Positions 55,337 to 62,709 of a stretch of DNA of 64,000 nt are shown piece after piece. This DNA is from Sphingomonas bacterium (lineage in GTDB: Bacteria; Pseudomonadota; Alphaproteobacteria; Sphingomonadales; Sphingomonadaceae): positions 1 to 64,000 of the forward strand of contig NZ_CAHJWJ010000005.1 in the NCBI RefSeq assembly GCF_903642285.1, read 5' to 3'. Both the position numbers and the translations under genes were made by a program. The notes beneath the pieces were generated by a model. That model saw only the letters and a program-made list of their open reading frames with translations, searched no databases and was not told where the DNA came from. The first letter of the stretch is position 1, and each line of letters starts with the position of its first letter.

Positions 55337-56013
55337 CAGCGTGCCTCCAGCCAGTCGATCACCGTCTGGACCGGCTCGACATCGGCATATTTCAGCTGGA
55401 GATCGGTCAGGTTGGCGAAGTGATAACTCTCGTGCTTGTCGGCGCAGGTCTCGATCGGGACGATCGTGCGATAGCCCCGGCTGAGCGAATCGACCGCCGC
55501 GGCGCGGACGCAGCCGGAGGTGGAACCGCCGGTGATCACGACCGTGTCGACCTTGTGCCAGACGAGCAGGCTCTGCAGCGGCGTCTCGAAGAAGGGCGAT
55601 GGCATGCGCTTGGTGTAGACCGCGTCCCTGGGATGGATTTCGCAGCGGTCGTCGAAGGCGTGGCGGCGCGAATCGTATTTGATGTTCTGCAAGCTGTCGG
55701 GCGTGTCGGTGCGCGTGCCCCACACGCCAGCGTCGCTGGCGTCGTCCATATACGCGACGTGGGTCCAGATCACCGGCATGCCCCTGGCGCGGGCCAGCGC
55801 CGAGATGGTGTTGGCATATTCGATCTGGCGCGGGTCGGCCTCGTACGCGGTCTTGAACTCGTCGATCCGTGTGTAGGCGTTCTGGAAATCGATGTTCACG
55901 ACCGCGAGCTTCTCGCCGAAGCCGAACTTGCTGCGCGCCGGGTTGGCCATCACTTCTTCGAACAGCTCGCGTGCGGTCTTGTCCGAACGCACCATCTTCG
56001 TACCAATCGTCAT
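55336..56013 (-). CDS. Isochorismatase-family amidohydrolase
   Basis: 225-aa cysteine hydrolase of the isochorismatase-like fold. The Asp-Lys-Cys set is visible: Asp42 in VVNIDFQNAY, Lys135 in VYTKRMPSPF, and Cys168 in TGGSTSGCVRAAAVDS. Relatives with this triad hydrolyse C-N bonds (N-carbamoylsarcosine amidase, maleamate amidase NicF, ureidoacrylate amidase RutB). ATG 56013 overlaps the lyase stop and the stop overlaps the next start. Placed after a ring-opening hydrolase, a half-amide such as maleamate or its methyl analogue is a natural substrate, but this is inferred from position. Confidence 0.9.
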   Translation of the reverse strand: MTIGTKMVRSDKTARELFEEVMANPARSKFGFGEKLAVVNIDFQNAYTRIDEFKTAYEADPRQIEYANTISALARARGMPVIWTHVAYMDDASDAGVWGTRTDTPDSLQNIKYDSRRHAFDDRCEIHPRDAVYTKRMPSPFFETPLQSLLVWHKVDTVVITGGSTSGCVRAAAVDSLSRGYRTIVPIETCADKHESYHFANLTDLQLKYADVEPVQTVIDWLEAR

Positions 56014-56942
56014 GCTGCGTCTTTCCATCCAAGCGGGAGGCCGGCGTCTGGCAGGAAGCCGTAGAGCGGTTCGCCCGGCAAAGCCTCGGCGAGGATCGAC
56101 CGCACCGCGACCAGTGCGCCGAGATCGATGCCGGTCTCCAGCCCCATCGCGGCGAGCATGAAGCACAGATCCTCGGTGACGATATTGCCCGAGGCACCCG
56201 GTGCGAACGGACAACCGCCCAGACCGCCCAGCGACGCATCGAGCGTCGTCAGCCCGCATTCGAGCGCAGCCAGCGCATTGGCGAGCCCGAGCCCGCGCGT
56301 ATTATGGAGATGAATGCCGCTCAGCGCGGCGTCGCCTGCCGCACCCTTGACCAGCTTGATCAACCGCTTGACCGCGGCCGGGTCGGCGAAGCCGGTGGTG
56401 TCGGACAGGCCGACCTCGTCGCAGCCCGCCGCCATCAGCGACTCGGCAAGGCGGGCGACTTGCGAGTCAGGGATCCTGCCTTCGAGCGTGCAGCCGAACA
56501 CGGTCGAGAGCGAACCCTCGAAATGCGGTCGATCGCCCTGGGGCAGCCCCTTGATCATCTCCGCGATCGTTTTCGCCTCGGCCAGCACTTGCGGGTGGGT
56601 CCGACGCAGATTGGCGAGGCTATGCGTTTCACTCACCGACAGCGGCAAGGTGATCTTGTGCGCGCCGGCCTTTATCGCAGCCTCGCCGCCAATCGCGTTG
56701 GGCACCAGCACCGCAACAGTCAGCCCCGGTATGGTTCGCGCATGCGCGACGATCTCGGCGGTGTCCGCGAGCTGCGGCAGAAGCTTGACCGGGACGAAGC
56801 TGCCGACCTCGATCTCACGTACTCCGGCTGCGGCTTCGGCCGTGATCCACGCCTTCTTGGCGTCGGTCGGCATGATCCGCGTGACGCTTTGCAGCCCGTC
56901 GCGCGGACCGACCTCGCTCACCAGGATCTCGACTTCAGCCAC
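56010..56942 (-). CDS. HMG-CoA-lyase-family enzyme, candidate citramalyl-CoA lyase
   Basis: 310-aa TIM-barrel lyase of the hydroxymethylglutaryl-CoA lyase family, starting at GTG 56942. Catalytic marks are RDGLQ (14-18), SDTTG (180-184), the metal-binding HLHN (211-214) and the flexible-loop Cys244 in GGCPFAPGASGN. The family cleaves 3-hydroxy-3-methyl acyl-CoAs; the (R)-citramalyl-CoA lyase of Chloroflexus belongs to it. Being first in an operon with amidases, and divergent from a class III CoA-transferase, it is more likely a citramalyl-CoA-type lyase than a leucine-pathway enzyme. No other leucine or isovalerate genes are near. Confidence 0.85.
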   Translation of the reverse strand: MAEVEILVSEVGPRDGLQSVTRIMPTDAKKAWITAEAAAGVREIEVGSFVPVKLLPQLADTAEIVAHARTIPGLTVAVLVPNAIGGEAAIKAGAHKITLPLSVSETHSLANLRRTHPQVLAEAKTIAEMIKGLPQGDRPHFEGSLSTVFGCTLEGRIPDSQVARLAESLMAAGCDEVGLSDTTGFADPAAVKRLIKLVKGAAGDAALSGIHLHNTRGLGLANALAALECGLTTLDASLGGLGGCPFAPGASGNIVTEDLCFMLAAMGLETGIDLGALVAVRSILAEALPGEPLYGFLPDAGLPLGWKDAA

Positions 56943-56961
56943 CGGTGTTCCATTCTGCGAA

Positions 56962-56987
56962 CATTTGTACTATCTCTATATCAAATG
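56962..56987. promoter_or_regulatory. Candidate operator in the lyase/CoA-transferase divergent promoter
   Basis: CATTTG and CAAATG form a 6-bp inverted repeat 14 bp apart in an AT-rich 91-bp gap. Inside it, TCTCTATATCAA partly matches the palindrome found upstream of the leuC-like gene. It could be a weaker site for the neighbouring GntR regulator. Confidence 0.35.
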
Positions 56988-57033
56988 CTCCATGCTGTCA
57001 TTAGGGAGATGGGGGCGTAGAGAGATTTGGTCG

Positions 57034-58218
57034 ATGTCAGATTTGGACACACTGCCCCTCGCGGACCTCAAGGTCGTCGAGTTCACGCATATGGTAATGG
57101 GCCCGTCAACCGGACTGATCCTGGGTGACATGGGAGCGGAGGTGATCCGCATCGAGCCGATCGGGGGCGACCGGACGCGGAGGCTGCTGGGCTCGGGCGC
57201 TGGCTATTACCCGATGTACAACCGCAACAAGCAGAGCGCGTGTCTCGACCTCAAATCTTCGGATGGAGTGGCGGCGGCGCGGCTGCTGGCAAGCGATGCC
57301 GACATCGTCATCGAAAATTTCCGCCCCGGCACGCTTGACCGGCTTGGTCTAGGTTATGAGGCGCTGGCCGAGGACAATCCGCGGCTCATCTATTGCTCGG
57401 CCAAAGGTTTCCTCGCCGGCCCGTATGAGAATCGCGCCGCGCTCGACGAAGTCGCTCAGATGATGGGTGGACTCGCCTACATGACCGGACCGCCGGGGCG
57501 GCCGTTGCGCGCCGGTGCCTCGGTGATCGACGTGACGGGCGGAATGTTCGGCGTGATCGGCATCATGGGCCTGCTCGAACGCCGCCACCGCACCGGGAAG
57601 GGCGGGCGCGTCAAATGCTCGCTGTTCGAGACGACGGCGTTCCTTGTCGGCCAGCATATGGCGCAGAAAGCGGTGACGGGTCAGGCTGCGGCACCCATGC
57701 CCGCCCGCATCTCGGCCTGGGCCATCTATGACGTGTTTACCACCGCCGGGGATGGCCAGATTTTCATTGGCGTGGTCAGCGACCAGCAATGGGTCGCCTT
57801 CTGCGCGGCGTTCGGGCTCGACGCTTTCGCCGCCGACGAAAGCCTCGCGCTCAACAATGACCGCGTGCTGGCGCGTGAGCGCATCCTACCGACCTTGCGC
57901 GCGCTATTCGTTCATATGAACCTGGCCGAACTGCTCTCCAAATGCGAAGCGATCGGGCTACCGGTTGCGCCGATCGCGCGACCGCAGGACCTGTTCGAGG
58001 ATCCGCACCTCAACGCAGCAGGCGGTCTGGTCGACATGACGCTGGCCGATGGCACGCCGACACGGCTGCCGGCTCTGCCGGTCGAAATCGACGGGCGGCG
58101 ATTCGGCGTGCGGCGTCATCTCGGCGCACCAGGCGCGGATACGCGAGCGCTGCTGCTGGCGGCGGGAATGACGGGCGATGCAGTCGACGCACTCTTCGCC
58201 GGCGGTTCGGTCGCCTGA
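57034..58218 (+). CDS. Class III (CaiB/BaiF) CoA-transferase
   Basis: 394-aa family III CoA-transferase. Marks are VVEFTHMVMGPSTGLILGDM at the start, GDRTRR near 45, YNRNKQSACLDLKS, ENFRPGTLDRLGLGYE, and ALDEVAQMMGGLAYMTG, where Asp138 is the expected acyl-enzyme residue. Such enzymes move CoA between acyl-CoA and a free acid. The succinyl-CoA:citramalate CoA-transferase of Chloroflexus is of this class. ATG 57034 gives a normal length. It is divergent from the lyase operon and its 3' end overlaps the convergent GntR gene by 103 bp. Confidence 0.92.
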   Translation: MSDLDTLPLADLKVVEFTHMVMGPSTGLILGDMGAEVIRIEPIGGDRTRRLLGSGAGYYPMYNRNKQSACLDLKSSDGVAAARLLASDADIVIENFRPGTLDRLGLGYEALAEDNPRLIYCSAKGFLAGPYENRAALDEVAQMMGGLAYMTGPPGRPLRAGASVIDVTGGMFGVIGIMGLLERRHRTGKGGRVKCSLFETTAFLVGQHMAQKAVTGQAAAPMPARISAWAIYDVFTTAGDGQIFIGVVSDQQWVAFCAAFGLDAFAADESLALNNDRVLARERILPTLRALFVHMNLAELLSKCEAIGLPVAPIARPQDLFEDPHLNAAGGLVDMTLADGTPTRLPALPVEIDGRRFGVRRHLGAPGADTRALLLAAGMTGDAVDALFAGGSVA

Positions 58219-58949
58219 TGCGACAGATGCGAAAGATCCAGTCGAACGTGGAAGCGGTCCGAACGGTAATGCGCGAACGTCAACAGCATCGGCGCACCGC
58301 TCTTGTCGTATACGGTGCGCTGGATCCGCAGCAGTGCCGAACGCGGCTCGATCTCCAGCGCATCGGCCATCGGGGCGTCGGCGATCATCGCACCGATGGT
58401 CTGTTCGGCGGTTTCGGCACCGTGCCCGGCGAGCGCGAGCAGCTCGAGCATCGGCCGCTCCTCCAGTGCCTCGCGCGTGACGATCGGCGCGAAGTGCGCC
58501 GGCATGTAGCTCAGCACATAGCCCAACGGGATGCCGTCGAGCGCGCGAACGCGCACCGCGCGCAGGACAGATGTTCCGGCCGGCAGTGCCAACGTATCGG
58601 TGACGGCGAGCGGGGCAGCCCCCAGTCCCACTTCGACGACGCGCACCTGGGTAGCGCGGCCGAGCTTGAGCAGCGAATCGAGCGCAGTGTCGATGTTCGC
58701 CTCGATCGATTTGATCGGCGAGTTGAAGGTTACGGTGGTGCCGACGCGACGCTTGCGTTCGACGAAGTTCTGCGCCGCGAGTTCATCGAGCACGCGCCGT
58801 GCCGTGATGCGCGATACGCCGAACAGCGCGGACAGTTCCTGCTCGGTCGGCAGCAGCGTGCCGTGCGCGCGTGCGCCACTGACGATCTCGTCGCGCAGTT
58901 GCAGGAAGATTTGGTGGTAGAGCGGCATCGCCGCATCGCGATCGACCAA
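58116..58949 (-). CDS. GntR/HutC-family transcriptional regulator with UTRA domain
   Basis: 277-aa regulator. TTG 58949 follows GAGAGGGG. A winged-helix domain (about 8-73) includes LPTEQELSALFGVSRITARR. A UTRA effector domain (about 95-240) contains YVLSYMPAHFAPIVT and LLRIQRTVYDKSGAPML. UTRA proteins usually sense a pathway metabolite. The last 35 residues lie antisense to the end of the CoA-transferase gene, longer than usual for the family. It is divergent from the leuC-like gene across 47 bp that hold a perfect palindrome, its likely operator. Confidence 0.9.
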   Translation of the reverse strand: MVDRDAAMPLYHQIFLQLRDEIVSGARAHGTLLPTEQELSALFGVSRITARRVLDELAAQNFVERKRRVGTTVTFNSPIKSIEANIDTALDSLLKLGRATQVRVVEVGLGAAPLAVTDTLALPAGTSVLRAVRVRALDGIPLGYVLSYMPAHFAPIVTREALEERPMLELLALAGHGAETAEQTIGAMIADAPMADALEIEPRSALLRIQRTVYDKSGAPMLLTFAHYRSDRFHVRLDLSHLSHQATEPPAKSASTASPVIPAASSSARVSAPGAPR

Positions 58950-58975
58950 GGCCGCCCCTCTCGCTGTTCCGACCT

Positions 58976-58987
58976 TCCCTATAGGGA
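58976..58987. promoter_or_regulatory. Perfect 12-bp palindrome, likely GntR operator
   Basis: TCCCTATAGGGA is self-complementary and is further flanked by TCCGA and TCGGA. It lies between the GntR start and the leuC-like start, nine bases before the latter, where binding would block initiation of the hydratase genes. Confidence 0.65.
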
Positions 58988-58996
58988 TCGGACCTG

Positions 58997-60388
58997 ATGC
59001 TCAACGACCCCGCCCGAAGCACCACGCTCTTCGAGAAGCTTTGGGACGCGCATCAGGTCATGCCGATCGCCGGTGGCGGACTGATCCTGATCGATCGCGT
59101 GCTGCTGCACGAACGCACCGGCGGCATCGCGCTGCAGACGCTCGCCGAAGCGGGGCGCACGGTGGCGGCACCGGATCAGGTGTTCGCAACGATGGACCAT
59201 GTCGTCGATACACTTCCCGGTCGCGCCGATGTCACGATGATGCCGACCGGCACCGACTTCATCCGCGCGACGCGGGTGCAAGCGCTCGCGGCCGGGATCA
59301 CGCTGTTCGACATCGGAGATCCGGGACAAGGGATCGTCCATGTGATCAGCCCGGAACAGGCGATCGTATTGCCGGGCGTGACCTTGGTCTGCCCCGACAG
59401 CCATACCTGCACGCAAGGCGCGATCGGGGCGCTCGCCTGGGGCATTGGCTCGACCGAGGCGGAGCATGCGCTGGCGACGCGGACCCTCCGCGTGCTCAAA
59501 CCCAAGACAATGCGCATCACGGTGTCGGGCAGGCTTGGTCGAGGCGTAACCGCCAAAGATCTCGCGCTCCATATCCTCGCATCATATGGCGCGTCGGGCG
59601 GGAAGGGCTGCATCGTCGAATATGCCGGGCAGGCGGTCGAGGCGCTTGATGTCGAGGCGCGCATAACCTTGTGCAATATGGCGACCGAGTTTTCCGCCTT
59701 CAGCGCGATCATAGCGCCCGACGAAAAGATATTCGCCTATCTGAAAGGGCGGCTCTACGCACCCAAGGGCGCAGCATGGCATGCAGCGATCGCATACTGG
59801 CGTACGCTGCGCAGCGATCCCGACGCGGCCTTCGACATCGAGCTGGCGGTCGACGCCGGCTCCGTCGCGCCTTCGATCAGCTGGGGAACGAGCCCGCAGG
59901 ATGCGATCGCGATCGACGGCATCGTGCCCGCCGATGCGGCAGCGCGCCCGCTCGATTACATGGGCGTGGCAGCGGGCGCAAAGGTGCTCGGCCTGCCGAT
60001 CGATGCCGCGTTCATCGGCTCGTGCACCAACGCCCGCCTGTCCGATCTGCGCCGCGCCGCCGCGATCCTCGACGGTCGCCATGTCGCGCCCGGTGTGCGC
60101 GCGATCTGTGTCCCGGGCTCGACCGCGGTCAAGCACGCCGCCGAGGCCGAGGGGCTCGACCAGATCTTTCTCGCCGCCGGTTTCGAGTGGCGCGAATCGG
60201 GCTGTTCGATGTGCTTCTTCGCGGGGGGCGAGAGCTTCGGCGCGCGCGAACGCGTCGTCACCTCGACCAATCGCAACTTCGAGAGCCGTCAGGGGCCCGG
60301 GACGCGCTCGCACCTTGCCAGCCCGGAGACGGTTGCGGCGAGCGCGATCGCCGGCCGCATCGCCGACCCCCGCACGCCGGAACGCTGA
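58997..60388 (+). CDS. LeuC/aconitase-family (de)hydratase large subunit
   Basis: 463-aa large subunit of a 3-isopropylmalate-dehydratase-type enzyme. The [4Fe-4S] ligands are Cys343 (GSCTNAR), Cys403 and Cys406 (GCSMCFF). The end motif is NRNFESRQGPGTRSHLASP. The usual CGDSHTSTHGAFGAL segment reads CPDSHTCTQGAIGAL, and the family's HExTSP near residue 39 reads HERTGG. It therefore looks diverged from leucine-biosynthetic LeuC and may be a paralogue for a related diacid (citraconate/citramalate or dimethylmaleate). It is followed by the small subunit after 2 bp and sits next to a catabolic regulator. Confidence 0.87.
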   Translation: MLNDPARSTTLFEKLWDAHQVMPIAGGGLILIDRVLLHERTGGIALQTLAEAGRTVAAPDQVFATMDHVVDTLPGRADVTMMPTGTDFIRATRVQALAAGITLFDIGDPGQGIVHVISPEQAIVLPGVTLVCPDSHTCTQGAIGALAWGIGSTEAEHALATRTLRVLKPKTMRITVSGRLGRGVTAKDLALHILASYGASGGKGCIVEYAGQAVEALDVEARITLCNMATEFSAFSAIIAPDEKIFAYLKGRLYAPKGAAWHAAIAYWRTLRSDPDAAFDIELAVDAGSVAPSISWGTSPQDAIAIDGIVPADAAARPLDYMGVAAGAKVLGLPIDAAFIGSCTNARLSDLRRAAAILDGRHVAPGVRAICVPGSTAVKHAAEAEGLDQIFLAAGFEWRESGCSMCFFAGGESFGARERVVTSTNRNFESRQGPGTRSHLASPETVAASAIAGRIADPRTPER

Positions 60389-60390
60389 CC

Positions 60391-61023
60391 ATGCGCCCGT
60401 TCACCGTGCTCACCGCGGTCGCCGCGCCGCTGTTGCGCGACAACATCGACACCGATGCGATCATCCCGTCGCGCGAGATGACGTCCGTGTCGAAGACCGG
60501 GCTCGCCGACGGCCTGTTCGCCGGCTGGCGCTATCTCGGCAGCGCGACCGGCGGCCGCGATCCCGATCCGGGCTTCGTGCTCAACCAGGCCGCCTATGCC
60601 GGCACGCAGATCCTGCTCGCCGGCACCAATTTCGGATGCGGGTCGAGCCGCGAGCACGCCGCCTGGGCGTTGGCGGAATACGGCATCCGCGCGATCGTCG
60701 CGCCGTCGTTCAATCCGATCTTCTACGGCAATTGCATTCGCAACGGCATCGTACCGGCGGTGCTCGCGGCGGACCGGATCGCCAGGCTCGCGTCCGCCGT
60801 CGCGCCCGATCCGCAACGGCTGCGAATCACGATCGACCTTTCGGCGCAGGCCATCGTCGGGCCGGACGGCGGGACCGACGCTTTCCCGATCGCCGAGGAA
60901 GCGAGAGAAATGTTGCTCGGAGGGCTCGATGCCATCGACCTCACGCTCAAACGCAGCGACGACATCGCCCGCTTCATCGCCCGTGATCGCACGGTCCGGA
61001 ACTGGGTCTATCCCACGGCCTGA
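60391..61023 (+). CDS. LeuD-family (de)hydratase small subunit
   Basis: 210-aa small subunit partnering the upstream LeuC-like protein. Marks are NIDTDAIIPSREM near residue 19, LFAGWRYLG, and NFGCGSSREHAAWALAEYGI followed by SFNPIFYGNCIRNG. Loop residues between NIDTDAIIP and FAGWRY (SREMTSVSKTG) set substrate choice in this family and here resemble the standard set only in part. The two subunits form one active site. The pair is likely the hydration step of the proposed pathway rather than leucine synthesis, since no other leu gene is near. Confidence 0.88.
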   Translation: MRPFTVLTAVAAPLLRDNIDTDAIIPSREMTSVSKTGLADGLFAGWRYLGSATGGRDPDPGFVLNQAAYAGTQILLAGTNFGCGSSREHAAWALAEYGIRAIVAPSFNPIFYGNCIRNGIVPAVLAADRIARLASAVAPDPQRLRITIDLSAQAIVGPDGGTDAFPIAEEAREMLLGGLDAIDLTLKRSDDIARFIARDRTVRNWVYPTA

Positions 61024-61190
61024 TCGGCGGGCGGGTGATCCTGCCGACGCGGATGGAGACTGGGAGTCCGAACGCCCGCGGAAGGCTAATGCACCCTTTT
61101 ACGACTGTCCGAACGCGCCGAACAGATTGTCGGGGCGGGCGTGCGCCGGAACGGCGGCGAGCGCGAGCGCAGGCGCGGCGGTGCGCAGCT

Positions 61191-62378
61191 TCACGCCGCG
61201 CTACCCGATACGACCAGCCATTGCGACAATCCGCTGCCGCGCCGCGGCCTGGCGTGGAAGGCCGATGAGCCGTCCGCCTGGGGAATGTCCTGATAGCCCA
61301 TTTGCACCTCCGTCAGTCCGGCCGCCTCTGCCAGGCCAACCAGGTCACCGTCCACCACGCCCGCGATATTGGGCTCGGCGTTGTAATATTCTTCCCATAG
61401 CCACATGAATTGCTGATAATCATCGCCTTCGGCCGCCTGGAACGGAATTTCCAGATGCGCCGCCACGCCGCCGGGTCGCAGCAACCGCCGACTTTCGCGA
61501 ATGATATTGGCAGTCGCCTCGGGCGAGGTCTCGTGTAGCACGATCTGCGACACGACGAGATCGAAGCTCGCGTCGGCGAAACCAGTCCGCTCGGCATCGG
61601 CTTGGACGAAGTGGACCGCGATGCCGAGGCCCTCCGCACGGAGGTGGGCGTAACGCAACAATGCCGCGCCGACGTCGATGCCGACGGTCTCGGCGTCCGG
61701 AAAGGCTGAAGCAAGCGGCAAGGTATTGTGGCCGACATTGCAGCCCATATCGAGAATGCGTGAAGGCGCGAAGCCCGGAAAGCGCGTCGCCAGATGCGCG
61801 ATCAGCGTGCGCCCGCGCGTATCGTTGAGCAGGCCACCGGCGGCGTTGCTCATGCCGAGCTGATAGATCGCGCCTCCGACATCGTAGAGGGCGCCGGCAT
61901 GGAGGTCGTCGCGATCGGTATCGGTCGCGTAGCCGCCGGGCATGCGGTGGACATCGGTGTCGACCAGATAGCGTGGCGCGGCAAGACCGGGATCGAGCGC
62001 CACCGTCCCCCTCGCCTGGTTCGACATCGACTTGTAACGCGTCGCGAGCCGTTCGCCGCTGCCCTGGACGGCCCGGCCGGTATAGTGCCACATCAAGTCC
62101 TGCGACGCGCGCATCAAACTGGACCAGCCCATAAAATAGGGATGTTGCTCCATCCGTTGCCGGAGCGCCGCCCGCCGATCGTCCGGGGCTTCGGGCGTCG
62201 GGAGGGCGGCGACATCGGCGCGATACGCCGCGGCGTTGCCTGTAGTGAGACCGTGCAATTCCTTCTTGAACGCAGCGACGAAGCGCAGCCGCGACATCGC
62301 TTCGCCATCGATATCGGGACTTTCAGGATGGAATCGCATCATCGTCGCCATGCGCTTGAGGAGTGGGTCAGCCGACAC
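61191..62378 (-). CDS. SAM-dependent class I methyltransferase
   Basis: 395-aa methyltransferase. GTG 62378 is chosen because GGAGG lies six bases upstream; TTG 62420 and ATG 62351 are in-frame alternatives. An N-terminal helical domain of about 170 residues precedes the catalytic fold. There ILDMGCNVGHNTLPLA is the SAM-binding motif I, VGIDVGAALL motif II, and DLVVSQIVLHETSPEAT the motif before the active site; RLLRPGGVAAHLEI closes it. The substrate is unknown. The start codon and ribosome site lie inside a predicted RNA hairpin. It is divergent from the alpha/beta-hydrolase-fold gene. Confidence 0.85.
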   Translation of the reverse strand: MSADPLLKRMATMMRFHPESPDIDGEAMSRLRFVAAFKKELHGLTTGNAAAYRADVAALPTPEAPDDRRAALRQRMEQHPYFMGWSSLMRASQDLMWHYTGRAVQGSGERLATRYKSMSNQARGTVALDPGLAAPRYLVDTDVHRMPGGYATDTDRDDLHAGALYDVGGAIYQLGMSNAAGGLLNDTRGRTLIAHLATRFPGFAPSRILDMGCNVGHNTLPLASAFPDAETVGIDVGAALLRYAHLRAEGLGIAVHFVQADAERTGFADASFDLVVSQIVLHETSPEATANIIRESRRLLRPGGVAAHLEIPFQAAEGDDYQQFMWLWEEYYNAEPNIAGVVDGDLVGLAEAAGLTEVQMGYQDIPQADGSSAFHARPRRGSGLSQWLVVSGSAA

Positions 62379-62415
62379 GGAAAGCCTCCGTGTCGGACGA
62401 TGTCGGGTTCGACAT
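62372..62415 (-). promoter_or_regulatory. Two inverted repeats covering the methyltransferase start
   Basis: CCGACACGGA and TCCGTGTCGG (62372-62396) are perfect 10-bp arms with a 5-nt loop. A smaller repeat, ATGTCG and CGACAT (62400-62415), lies beside it. In the transcript the larger stem pairs the GTG start and part of GGAGG, so it could limit translation. Confidence 0.5.
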
Positions 62416-62709
62416 GACAAATTTTAGGGACCCTGCGGCAGGGCGTACAGGCTCGATACAGGTGCAATGCGCCTTGCGTATGGGGCAATGCGCTGCGGCA
62501 GCCACGAAGCCGATCCATATCGATCTTCGCGTTCCTGGTTCCCAAAACCCCGCAGACGTGCGCGCGGATCGCAACGGGACTTGCGCCGAGCGCCTCATGC
62601 GCAAAGTGTATCGGGTTCCCTGATCCGTGAAGGCGGCCCATGGGCCCGCTAGACCGCTCCCATCTCGCTTCGTAAGCCTCCCCGTTCCAGACGATCCGGA
62701 GTCAATCGC
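62379..62709. other. Divergent intergenic region of 331 bp
   Basis: Between the methyltransferase and the alpha/beta-hydrolase-fold gene. Apart from the hairpins at its left end nothing coding is supported. A short frame from ATG 62415 (15 codons, ending at 62368) overlaps the hairpins and could be a leader peptide, but has no ribosome site. Confidence 0.4.

Noticed and set aside
56010..56942. Leucine/isovalerate-pathway HMG-CoA lyase (mvaB)
   Set aside because: No isovaleryl-CoA dehydrogenase, methylcrotonyl-CoA carboxylase or methylglutaconyl hydratase genes nearby; operon partners are C-N hydrolases.
58997..61023. Standard leucine-biosynthesis leuCD
   Set aside because: Altered conserved motifs, an adjacent HutC/GntR regulator and catabolic neighbours make this reading less likely, though it is not excluded without a genome-wide check.
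62368..62415. Leader peptide gene before the methyltransferase
   Set aside because: Fifteen codons with no ribosome site and no telling codon run; kept only as a remark on the hairpin region.
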